Below are positions 1 through 6,006 of a DNA stretch of 14,546 bases, piece after piece. The DNA is from Nitrospirota bacterium (GTDB lineage Bacteria > Nitrospirota_A > Leptospirillia > Leptospirillales > Leptospirillaceae). A model generated the notes under the pieces. The model was not told where the DNA came from and ran no database searches. It saw only the letters and a list, made by a program, of their open reading frames with translations. The stretch is from NCBI GenBank assembly GCA_021795275.1, contig JAJYPO010000045.1, forward strand, positions 1 to 14,546, in the 5' to 3' direction. A program made the translations under genes and the position numbers. How positions within the stretch are numbered: the stretch's first letter is position 1; every line of letters begins with the position of its first letter.

Positions 1-56
1 GAAAGAGAGGGGGATCGAGACCCTCCGGATCGGTCCCAAAGGACCTCTCCGAAGGG

Positions 57-83
57 GGACCGGCTTGGGAAAAAGACCGGTCC
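57..83. repeat. 7-bp perfect inverted repeat GGACCGG/CCGGTCC
   Basis: GGACCGG at 57-63 pairs perfectly with CCGGTCC at 77-83 around a 13-base loop. A T-run does not follow on either strand, so it is not a convincing intrinsic terminator by itself. It could be part of the 3' end of a gene or RNA outside the window. Confidence 0.35.
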
Positions 84-134
84 AACAGAAAAGCGGTAAA
101 GAAATACTGTTTTAAAACGTTTACTTAAAGGCTG

Positions 135-169
135 TTTCTTGAGAGACTGAATTGTCTCATATTGAGAAA
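135..169. repeat. Imperfect 35-bp palindrome upstream of the ncRNA promoter
   Basis: TTTCT (135-139) mirrors AGAAA (165-169), and GAGAC (143-147) mirrors GTCTC (154-158) around TGAATT. A second register pairs TGAGA (140-144) with TCTCA (155-159), and TCTCA can also pair with TGAGA at 163-167. It lies about 70 bp upstream of the -35 of the promoter at 236-263, a plausible place for a regulator site. No known operator was recognised. Confidence 0.35.
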
Positions 170-235
170 TCCTAACACATTAAACCAAACTTCCATCTTT
201 ACCGCTCCACCGGAGATTTTCCCTTCCAGATCCAT

Positions 236-263
236 TTTACCCGACCAAGAACCGGTGTATAAT
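236..263 (+). promoter_or_regulatory. Sigma70-type promoter for the candidate 6S-like RNA
   Basis: A perfect -10 hexamer TATAAT lies at 258-263. TTTACC at 236-241 (4 of 6 to TTGACA) lies 16 bp upstream. The predicted start is near 270-271, three or four bases before the closing stem of the RNA described next. That fit between predicted start and predicted stem supports both calls. Confidence 0.6.
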
Positions 264-270
264 GGGGCGA

Positions 271-456
271 AAATCCCGGCAACAGACCGGGACCTTCGTG
301 GACGAGGCCAACCATTCCTCCTGCTCTGGCCGAGGACCGGGCCTGAGGGAGAACCATGAGTCCTGTCCCTCTGCCCGGAGGTCGCACCCGGGGAAATAGA
401 CCGAAGCCCCCTCCTTAACCTTGAGAGGAAGTGGTACAAGTCCTTTGCCCGGGACC
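271..456 (+). ncRNA. ssrS: Candidate 6S RNA-like transcript (RNA polymerase regulator)
   Basis: 6S RNA mimics an open promoter and sequesters housekeeping RNA polymerase in stationary phase. I call it here from shape, not from a remembered sequence. The ends close on each other: TCCCGGCAA (274-282) pairs with TTGCCCGGGA (445-454), 9 bp with one bulged C. Inward, GGAC/TT (290-296) pairs with AA/GTCC (438-443). Then ACCATTCCTC (311-320) pairs with GAGGAAGTGGT (425-435), 10 bp with one bulged G. After an unpaired central region comes an apical arm: CCGGGC (337-342) with GCCCGG (373-378) and GAGGGA (345-350) with TCCCTC (366-371). The 3' side of the bubble can form a small GGGG/CCCC hairpin (390-393/407-410). 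The length of about 186 nt is typical of 6S RNA, and a good promoter ends just before it. No terminator is visible. It could instead be a structured leader of the ferredoxin gene. Confidence 0.5.
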
Positions 457-669
457 ATTCCGACCAGGATCAGGCCGAACAGCGTCAGGAAGAAGTCTCG
501 GCTCCGAAACTCTGGGAACCGTCCTCAGGTTGGCCTTTGGGCTCACAGGAGACGATTGCGGTCATGTCGCCTTCCTTTCCGGATAAGGTCAGAGGATAAT
601 GACGCCTGGGCCTCCCGAATCCTCACCTGGCCTTTGAGGGGCCCATCACGAAAGCATGAAAGGAGATCC
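457..669 (+). other. Non-coding stretch between the RNA candidate and the ferredoxin gene
   Basis: An open frame from 421 runs through this stretch into the ferredoxin gene, but its translation here is Arg/Ser-rich with no family signature, and the ferredoxin has its own strong ribosome binding site. A weak -10-like GATAAT (595-600) has no matching -35. A small hairpin CCTCA/TGAGG (621-625/635-639) precedes the binding site. I see no gene. Confidence 0.5.
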
Positions 670-1005
670 ATGAGCCGATATCGCTACCATCTTTTTCTCT
701 GCACCAACGAGCGTCCTTCCGGAGAGCCACGGGGATCCTGCCAGGCCAGGGGAGCCCTTCCCCTTCTTGAGGTCGTCAAGGAAGAGGCCCTTCGGGCCGG
801 TGTCCCGGGTCCCTTCCGGGCCAACCGTTCGGGATGTCTCGATGCCTGCGAGTCGGGCCCGGTCCTTGCGGTCTATCCGGATGGCATTTACTATCGCGTG
901 ACAAATCGTGAGGAGATCGCCCGCATCATGAAGGAGCACCTCTCCGAGGGACGGATCGTGGCGGAGCTCCAGATCCCGAATCCCCCTCCGGGCCCTTCCG
1001 CCTGA
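670..1005 (+). CDS. Thioredoxin-like [2Fe-2S] ferredoxin
   Basis: A 111-residue soluble electron carrier of the thioredoxin-fold [2Fe-2S] family (Aquifex/Azotobacter FdI type, related to the NuoE fold). The four cluster ligands are visible as Cys11, Cys24, Cys56 and Cys60, in the family pattern CX12C followed by CX3C. The motif around the second pair (GCLDACESGP) and the following VYPDGIYY strand are characteristic. I chose ATG at 670 because AAAGGAGAT precedes it at good spacing and the protein then starts at the usual place (YRYHLFLCTNER); the frame is open further upstream to 421 but that part has no homology signature. It converges with the cytochrome gene with only 6 bp between the stops and no terminator hairpin. 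Its redox partner is not evident; nothing nearby encodes a reductase. Confidence 0.9.
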   Translation: MSRYRYHLFLCTNERPSGEPRGSCQARGALPLLEVVKEEALRAGVPGPFRANRSGCLDACESGPVLAVYPDGIYYRVTNREEIARIMKEHLSEGRIVAELQIPNPPPGPSA

Positions 1006-1011
1006 GGCGGG

Positions 1012-1362
1012 TTACCTCCGGAAGGTCCGGATATAGGAGAGGACATCCTCGATGCTGCCGGGCGACAGGGTGTCGGACCAGCCCGGCATGGATCCCAAGC
1101 CGTTCTGGATGACATGGAAGAGGAAGGAGTTGGTCCTGTTCTCCCAGAAGGCCGGATCGGTAAAATCCGGCGGAGGGGGAGAAAGACCCCGGGTGGCCGG
1201 CCCTTGTCCATTTCCGTGGACTCCATGGCAGGAGAGGCAGTGAGCCTCGTAGATCTTCTTCCCCTCCCCGCCGTCGGCCAGTGCCCTCCCGGGATCCCCG
1301 ATCCCGGAAATGAAAAACAGGAGCAGCGCCCCCCAAAGCATTTTTCCGTATCTTGCTCTCAT
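1012..1362 (-). CDS. Small periplasmic monohaem cytochrome c
   Basis: A 116-residue class I cytochrome c. Residues 1-29 form a Sec signal peptide (MRARYGK, then a hydrophobic stretch ending near RALA/D). The haem site is C42-L-S-C45-H46, followed by GVHGNGQGPA, and Met92 in GSMPGW is the likely sixth ligand. The single-haem domain of about 87 residues is a typical length. It would carry electrons in the periplasm; the partner is not shown. Start ATG at 1362 is fixed by AAAGGAG a few bases upstream, and longer versions overlap the previous gene. It is the last gene of a minus-strand cluster after hldD and the M48-like protein, with a 37-bp gap to the latter. Respiratory, photosynthetic or nitrite/iron oxidation roles cannot be told apart from the sequence. 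Confidence 0.9.
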   Translation of the reverse strand: MRARYGKMLWGALLLFFISGIGDPGRALADGGEGKKIYEAHCLSCHGVHGNGQGPATRGLSPPPPDFTDPAFWENRTNSFLFHVIQNGLGSMPGWSDTLSPGSIEDVLSYIRTFRR

Positions 1363-1399
1363 CTCGACTCCTTTGAAATTCCGGCTCACTCCCCCACGC

Positions 1400-3193
1400 T
1401 CACCGGTCCCGTTTCCTCCCTTTGGATCCGAGGGCAGAGTCCGCTTTTGGTCGGGGGATTCCCTCCGGATCATCCGGCCGGTCGGAAAGGACGATGAAGC
1501 GGTCGAGCACCGTTCCCACCCTCTGAACGACCCACTGGTGACGAATCGTCTTGTAGCGAAGATAGGCGATCCGAGCATAGGGGACCACCTCGACCGGATC
1601 GTCTTCCGGATGATGTCCCGGCGTCGCCTTGAACCCCCGGTCCGGATATTCGGGGAGCTTTTTACGGATCTTGCCAAAGAACTCCGCAATGCGGAGGACC
1701 CCTCCCCGAAAGGCCAATCGATAGTTCCTGAGGCGGTAATCCCAGATCAGGTACCGATGGGAATGGATGGGGGCGGAGGAAGGAAGGCCCACCAGGTGGC
1801 GGACCCTCCCGGACGCCATCCCGGGGAGAAGGGGGGAGGGCAGGACATGACCGAGAAAGGAGGGCAACGGCCGGATCCTTCTCTCCCCGATGCTTTCTCC
1901 CCACAAGGTCCGGGCGAACTCCCAGCCAGGGAGGCTCTCGACTGCGGCGATTCCGGTCGGGAGCAGCGGCTCTCCCATCCGGGAAAGCACACTCTGGTCG
2001 TACACGAGACGGGGATCGAAGCCCGCCTGGCCCGTGGCCTCATCCCAGCGGTGGAGACCCTGCACTTTGTGGTCCCGCATCCAGAGAGCCAGGGCAAAGT
2101 CAGCCGAATACCAGGGGGAGGTGGGGTTGAGATGGGAGGCCCGTCCGAAAAACCGGAGGGCCGTCCGGAGTCTTCCGTCCAGAAGTGCGATCCTCCCCAT
2201 GGCGTTCCAGGCCGGGGAAAAGGTGGGTCTGTCTCTTAGGATCCCTGACCAGATGGTCCGGGCAAAATCCCGCTCCCAACGGCGCCTTTTCTGCTCCCCG
2301 GAGGAAAGGGGCGGAACGGTCGGAAGAGGATCGACCGAAAAGAGCAATGTCTCCCGGCTGACTGGAAGGGTTCGGAAGTAGTCCCGATAGTAGGCCAATC
2401 CCAGCCAGAACCTCCCTTCGATGGAGCCGGGAGCGCTGTCGACATAGCGGACCAGAAAGGGAACGGCAGCCGCCGGCCGTCCGGAGAGGAGAAGGGAGAC
2501 GCCATCCTCAAGCTCGGCAGAATCGACCTGGATCCGGGCCTTCTCGCGATTGAGCCAGTCGACGGTCTTCTTCCAGTCCTGCCCCCTCCGGAGAGAATCG
2601 AGGACACGCACGGCCTCGACCGCCCCGGCATAGTGGTAGCCTGCGCGCAGCAAAATCATGGCGGCATTTTTGGCTTCCCTGTTCCTTTTTTCGAGAAGGG
2701 CCGCCCCGGAAAGGGCGGCCCTCTTGTCAGATTCGTCCAGAAGATCGTGGCGCGAGAGAAGCAGGGCGACCAGACCCGCCATCGTGTCGGTGTCCCGGAT
2801 GAGGCCGGAGAAGACAAGTCCCCGCGTCAGGACGACGGTTTCACCTCCAAGGTAGAAGCCGGCGGGCTTTGCATCGTCGATGATGATGACCTGGACCGGA
2901 AATTCCGGATGGAGAAGAAAAGGAGTGAGGGAGCGCGCTATCCGGCCCAGGGCCAGGGAGATGGAGCGGCTCTTGACTGTTCCGTAGTGAAGCTCGACCT
3001 CAGTGGTGACCCGGGAGAGGTCCTCCCGCTCGTTTTCCACCCGTTCGACCACCGAGAGGGACGAGAGGTCGGAGTAGGAGGGTGTCCCGCCGTCTCCCAT
3101 GAGCGGCCGGAGAGCCGTTCCGGCGAAGGAGGGACCCGGAAGGAGAAAGAGGGCCAGCCCCAGGATGAGGCGAGCGCCAGTGAGCCTGTTCAC
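1400..3193 (-). CDS. Secreted M48-like TPR protein with a destroyed zinc-protease motif
   Basis: A 597-residue exported protein (signal peptide about 1-24, ending PSFA/G). Residues about 75-205 follow the M48 peptidase/BepA pattern: FPVQVIIIDDAKPAGFYLGG, then VVLTRGLV, and the helix DTMAGLVALLLSRH where the family has HExxH. Aligned by eye, H, E and H are replaced by Leu144, Leu145 and Arg148. The later ExxxD helix survives as E173-AKN followed by LLRAGYHY. All this indicates an inactive peptidase fold. TPR-like helices follow (about 230-275 and 325-375, for example SPAWNAMGRIALLDGRLRTA). The C-terminal part (about 460-575) is unrecognised. BepA-type proteins act in outer-membrane protein assembly, and the upstream LPS gene hldD fits an envelope role. 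That role is inferred. GTG start at 3193, with GGGAG upstream; the gap to hldD is 23 bp. Confidence 0.75.
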   Translation of the reverse strand: MNRLTGARLILGLALFLLPGPSFAGTALRPLMGDGGTPSYSDLSSLSVVERVENEREDLSRVTTEVELHYGTVKSRSISLALGRIARSLTPFLLHPEFPVQVIIIDDAKPAGFYLGGETVVLTRGLVFSGLIRDTDTMAGLVALLLSRHDLLDESDKRAALSGAALLEKRNREAKNAAMILLRAGYHYAGAVEAVRVLDSLRRGQDWKKTVDWLNREKARIQVDSAELEDGVSLLLSGRPAAAVPFLVRYVDSAPGSIEGRFWLGLAYYRDYFRTLPVSRETLLFSVDPLPTVPPLSSGEQKRRRWERDFARTIWSGILRDRPTFSPAWNAMGRIALLDGRLRTALRFFGRASHLNPTSPWYSADFALALWMRDHKVQGLHRWDEATGQAGFDPRLVYDQSVLSRMGEPLLPTGIAAVESLPGWEFARTLWGESIGERRIRPLPSFLGHVLPSPLLPGMASGRVRHLVGLPSSAPIHSHRYLIWDYRLRNYRLAFRGGVLRIAEFFGKIRKKLPEYPDRGFKATPGHHPEDDPVEVVPYARIAYLRYKTIRHQWVVQRVGTVLDRFIVLSDRPDDPEGIPRPKADSALGSKGRKRDR

Positions 3194-3200
3194 ACGATAC

Positions 3201-3216
3201 TCCCGGGCCGCCGGGA
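3201..3216 (-). promoter_or_regulatory. Intercistronic hairpin covering the ribosome binding site
   Basis: TCCCGG and CCGGGA form a perfect 6-bp stem with a 4-base loop, directly after the hldD stop codon. On the minus strand the 3' arm contains the CGGGAG used as ribosome binding site of the M48-like gene. Folding would hide the site, so translation of that gene may depend on ribosomes finishing hldD. No T-run follows, so it is not a terminator. Confidence 0.4.
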
Positions 3217-4137
3217 TTACCGTCCCGGACGTTCGAGAAAGTCGAGGTAGTCCCGGATTCCGTCGGGAACGGAATATCGCGGAGCGTATCCCAGAACATC
3301 CCGGGCCTGGTCAATTGCGGCGCAGGTGTGTTCCTGGTAGAAGTCGTAGGGATTGTCGAAGTACTCGGTCTTCAGGTCGAGCCCAAGGAAGGATTTGATC
3401 GTCTCGATGAGGGTGTTGAAGGAGGTCTCGGATCCCGAACCGATGTTGAAACTTCCCGAGGAACGGGCCGAAAGGGCAAGAATGTTGGCCTCAACCACAT
3501 CCTTGACGTAGACAAAGTCCCGCCCTTGCTCCCCCCACTTGAAGACGCGGGGGGCCTTGCCGGCCTTCATCTGGCGGTAAAGCTGGTAGATCATCGAGGC
3601 GGCCGGTCCCTTGAACTGCTCGCCGGGACCAAAGACATTGAAATAGCGAAGGCCGACGATCGTCCGGGAAAAACCGGCGGCGGCCTTGTGGGCCACATTG
3701 TCCAGGACCGACTTCGAGAATCCGTAGACATTCAGGGGGGACGGAGACTGCTCCTCGGACTGGGGGCTGGGGTTGGCGCCGTAGACGCCGGCCGACGAGG
3801 CGTAGACCACCGGAATCTGGAAGCGGAGGGCGTATTCGATGACCCGGTGAAACCCGGCGACATTTCGGTGCATCATCAACCTCTGGTCCATGACCGTGGT
3901 GTCGGTGATGGAGGCCTGGTGAAAGATGGCATCGAAGGGGGGCTTGCGGTCGAAGGTCGCGATCAGGTCCAGTTCGGCCAGCTCCTGGGCAAAGAAATCT
4001 CCCCGGAAGCCGATCAGGTTCTTGAAATGGCCGGACGAGAGGTCGTCGATCACCGTCACGTCATGCCGGTCCTTTTCAAGGCGAAGGACCAGATTCGATC
4101 CGATAAATCCCGCCCCACCCGTCACAAGATATCGCAT
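3217..4137 (-). CDS. hldD: ADP-L-glycero-D-manno-heptose 6-epimerase
   Basis: A 306-residue extended short-chain dehydrogenase that converts ADP-D-glycero- to ADP-L-glycero-manno-heptose, the last step in making the heptose donor for LPS inner core; it acts in the cytoplasm with NADP. The dinucleotide loop TGGAGFIGSN lies at residues 6-15, the catalytic Ser in SSAGVYG and the YxxxK pair in YGFSK. Family hallmarks separating it from other epimerases are YFNVFGPGEQFKGPAASMIY, the GRDFVYVKDVV segment and the late TCAAIDQARDVLGY. Length matches the usual 300-330. Start ATG at 4137 is set by AAGGAG seven bases upstream; the frame stays open 25 codons further but that part has no signature. It heads a minus-strand cluster with the M48-like protein and cytochrome c. 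A related GDP/UDP-sugar epimerase is possible but less likely. Confidence 0.85.
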   Translation of the reverse strand: MRYLVTGGAGFIGSNLVLRLEKDRHDVTVIDDLSSGHFKNLIGFRGDFFAQELAELDLIATFDRKPPFDAIFHQASITDTTVMDQRLMMHRNVAGFHRVIEYALRFQIPVVYASSAGVYGANPSPQSEEQSPSPLNVYGFSKSVLDNVAHKAAAGFSRTIVGLRYFNVFGPGEQFKGPAASMIYQLYRQMKAGKAPRVFKWGEQGRDFVYVKDVVEANILALSARSSGSFNIGSGSETSFNTLIETIKSFLGLDLKTEYFDNPYDFYQEHTCAAIDQARDVLGYAPRYSVPDGIRDYLDFLERPGR

Positions 4138-4198
4138 CCCGCACTCCTTTTCGCCAGCGGACACCATGACTCCGGCCTGTCGCCCGCTTCGGCGGATG

Positions 4199-4207
4199 TG
4201 GTAAGAT
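4199..4207 (+). promoter_or_regulatory. Extended -10 promoter candidate for rmlD
   Basis: TGGTAAGAT matches an extended -10 element (TG, one base, then TAAGAT, 4 of 6 to TATAAT). No good -35 is present (CTGTCG at 4177-4182 is weak and 19 bp away), which extended -10 promoters tolerate. The predicted start near 4214 would place the hairpin at 4213-4233 at the very 5' end of the mRNA. Confidence 0.35.
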
Positions 4208-4212
4208 CCCAT

Positions 4213-4233
4213 CCGGGCCCACTCCGGGCCCGG
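4213..4233. repeat. 8-bp perfect GC hairpin in the hldD/rmlD divergent region
   Basis: CCGGGCCC (4213-4220) and GGGCCCGG (4226-4233) pair perfectly around a 5-base loop. The same stretch is also a 9-base direct repeat TCCGGGCCC with an 11-bp period (4212-4220 and 4223-4231), about one helical turn. It lies 17 bases before the rmlD start. It could be an mRNA 5' stem-loop or a protein-binding site; there is no T-run on either side. Confidence 0.4.
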
Positions 4234-4250
4234 GAAAACATGTCTCCATT

Positions 4251-5186
4251 ATGGCAGATAAAGAGAAAGGACCCAAGCCCGTGTCCCCTCCCCTCAAGGT
4301 CGGCCTGATCGGATCCCGGGGCCAGCTTGGATCCGAGCTGGTCAGACATTTCTCCGACCCCGGCTTTTCTCATAAAATCACCCTTCGCTGTCTCGACCGG
4401 CCCTCCTTCGACATCACCTCGCCAGACTCCCTGGCGGAGGTTGCCGGCGCGGGATTCGATCTCCTGATCAACACTAGCGCCTACAACGCCGTCGATCGCG
4501 GGGAGACCGAAGTGCGGGAATGTTTCGAGCTCAATGCCTTCGCGCCACTCAACCTTGCCCGGGCCTGCCGGGAGGCCAAAACGGCGCTTCTTCACGTCTC
4601 GACCGACTATGTCATGAGCGGAGGTCTCCACGAAGAGGAGCAGATCCCCTATCCAGAGGAGACTCCTCCCCGGCCCCTCTCGGTCTACGGCCTCTCGAAA
4701 GCCACGGGGGAACGGCTGGTCCTGGGTGCCTGGGAACGGTCCTGGATTGTCCGGACTTGCGGCCTCTACGGAGGGGAGGGCTCCGGACAGAAGGGCGGCA
4801 ACTTCGTCACCACCATGATCCGGCTTGCCAGGGAAGGAAAGCCCCTCCGGGTCGTCTCGGACCAGAGGGTCGGACCCACGGCGGCCCGGGACCTGGCCCG
4901 GGGAATCGCCCTCCTGGTGACGGCTCCCCTGCCCTTCGGACTCTGGCATCTCACAAATGCCGGAAATGTGAGCTGGTACGAATTTGCCCGGCGGATCTTC
5001 CAACTTACGGGACTCTCCCCGGATCTTTCTCCGATCCCTCTCTCCCTCTACCGCCCCGCCGCCCCCCGGTCTCCCTTTTCCGTCCTTTCGAATGACAAGG
5101 CGCACGGAGCCGGCATCCTCCTCCCCTCCTGGGAGGAGGCCCTCGAGGACTACCTCGGCCGGAGCGGTCTCATTCCCGGGTCGTAA
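4251..5186 (+). CDS. rmlD: dTDP-4-dehydrorhamnose reductase (RmlD family)
   Basis: A 311-residue SDR enzyme that reduces dTDP-4-dehydro-L-rhamnose to dTDP-L-rhamnose, the donor for O-antigen or other surface glycans. Visible are the nucleotide-binding GSRGQLG (21-27), the family segment LLINTSAYNAVDRGE (71-85), VSTDYV (116-121), the catalytic pair Tyr146/Lys150 in YGLSK, and VSDQRVGPT (202-210), the RmlD signature. Length is normal. ATG at 4251 lacks a clear ribosome binding site. GTG at 4281, in frame and 9 bases after AAAGGA, would remove ten non-conserved residues and is a real alternative. The other rhamnose genes rmlA, rmlB and rmlC are not in this window, so it stands alone here beside hldD. 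Its 3' end overlaps otsB by 17 bp on opposite strands. Confidence 0.85.
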   Translation: MADKEKGPKPVSPPLKVGLIGSRGQLGSELVRHFSDPGFSHKITLRCLDRPSFDITSPDSLAEVAGAGFDLLINTSAYNAVDRGETEVRECFELNAFAPLNLARACREAKTALLHVSTDYVMSGGLHEEEQIPYPEETPPRPLSVYGLSKATGERLVLGAWERSWIVRTCGLYGGEGSGQKGGNFVTTMIRLAREGKPLRVVSDQRVGPTAARDLARGIALLVTAPLPFGLWHLTNAGNVSWYEFARRIFQLTGLSPDLSPIPLSLYRPAAPRSPFSVLSNDKAHGAGILLPSWEEALEDYLGRSGLIPGS

Positions 5187-6006
5187 GGGGCCGGATCAGA
5201 ACCTCCAGAGGATTCTTTCCCGTCTCAAGGGCCACATTGAGGCCTTTCAGAAGATCCCAGACACTGTCGGTGTTCCGGAGCCGCCCGGCACCGGGATCGA
5301 GCCCCGGAGGCGGATTGCCGACCCAGTACCCCAGTCCTCCCAGATGCACGGCGTGATTGACTGCCCCAAGGTCGGTCGTATCGTCTCCCACCATCACGGG
5401 AAAAAAGTCCCTGGGCTCGACCCCGGCCTCCCGGGCGAGATGCTCCAGGAAAAAATCCATCGTCTCTTCCTTGGTCACCCCCCCGGCCGGACGGACCTCC
5501 CAGACCATCTTTCCGTGATAGAAGCGGAACCGGGTCCTCTCCTCCCAGTCTTCGAACAGCCGTTCGATCTCTTCCGAAAGGTGGGGAACCCGTTCCGGCT
5601 CCACCCCCCGATAATGGACCGACAGACTGTATTCCTTGATTTCAGTCACCGTTCCCGGGACGGGGTCCGTAACCTTACGAAGGTCGGGAACCCAGGCCGC
5701 AAGGGAATCCCTGGCGCGCAGGGCCTCGGGATGGACGGTGTGTTTCTCCCGGAAGCGGCGGACAGCCCCGTGGTCACCGGAAAGGCCCGCGAGAGAGGAA
5801 ACGGGAAGTCGACGGAGAATATCGGGGAAGGCCCGTCCGGAAATGACAAAAAGGGGAAGGAGGCGGCCGAGGGAGTCCAGAAGGTCCAGCTCATGGGGGC
5901 CAAGATGGACCAGGTCGGGATGGGGAGCGATGGGAGCCAGCGTTCCGTCAAAGTCCAGAAACAGGGCAAAACGGGATCTTTTCCCCTGCCCCCGATCCTC
6001 GGTCAT
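5170..6006 (-). CDS. otsB: Trehalose-6-phosphate phosphatase
   Basis: A 278-residue HAD phosphatase of the trehalose-phosphatase family, releasing trehalose from trehalose-6-phosphate in the cytoplasm. The nucleophile motif DFDGT has Asp18 and Asp20; SGR at 56-58 and GDHGA at 77-81 follow. The basic residue of motif III is Lys179 in GGVTKEET, where the family usually has K-G, and the metal-binding motif GDDTTD is at 207-212. The cap domain between (about 110-175) contains the usual EIKEYSLSVHYRGV. It starts inside the otsA stop: ATGA overlap of 4 bp at 6003-6006, so the two are translationally coupled, which supports a shared pathway. It is the last gene of the long minus-strand string. Confidence 0.9.
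   Translation of the reverse strand: MTEDRGQGKRSRFALFLDFDGTLAPIAPHPDLVHLGPHELDLLDSLGRLLPLFVISGRAFPDILRRLPVSSLAGLSGDHGAVRRFREKHTVHPEALRARDSLAAWVPDLRKVTDPVPGTVTEIKEYSLSVHYRGVEPERVPHLSEEIERLFEDWEERTRFRFYHGKMVWEVRPAGGVTKEETMDFFLEHLAREAGVEPRDFFPVMVGDDTTDLGAVNHAVHLGGLGYWVGNPPPGLDPGAGRLRNTDSVWDLLKGLNVALETGKNPLEVLIRPLTTRE

Larger units (their letters stand above)
1..234. other. AT-rich intergenic region without a gene
   Basis: No open frame here has a ribosome binding site or recognisable product. From about 90 to 240 the sequence is clearly richer in A and T than the rest of the window, as expected of a control region. It holds a perfect 8-base palindrome AAACGTTT (115-122) and two inverted repeats listed separately. 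It lies directly upstream of the promoter at 236-263. A gene to the left of the window may also be controlled from here, but none is visible. Confidence 0.5.

Noticed and set aside
271..456. Known riboswitch upstream of the ferredoxin (cobalamin, TPP, SAM, glycine, c-di-GMP)
   Set aside because: None of the conserved boxes of these classes could be found; the end-to-end pairing fits 6S RNA better.
421..669. Upstream extension of the ferredoxin frame to 421
   Set aside because: The translation is Arg/Ser-rich with no family signature, it would overlap the RNA candidate, and a strong ribosome binding site lies just before 670.
3328..4308. 326-codon open frame on the plus strand over hldD
   Set aside because: Antisense to a clear epimerase and crossing its promoter region; composition is a mirror of the real gene.
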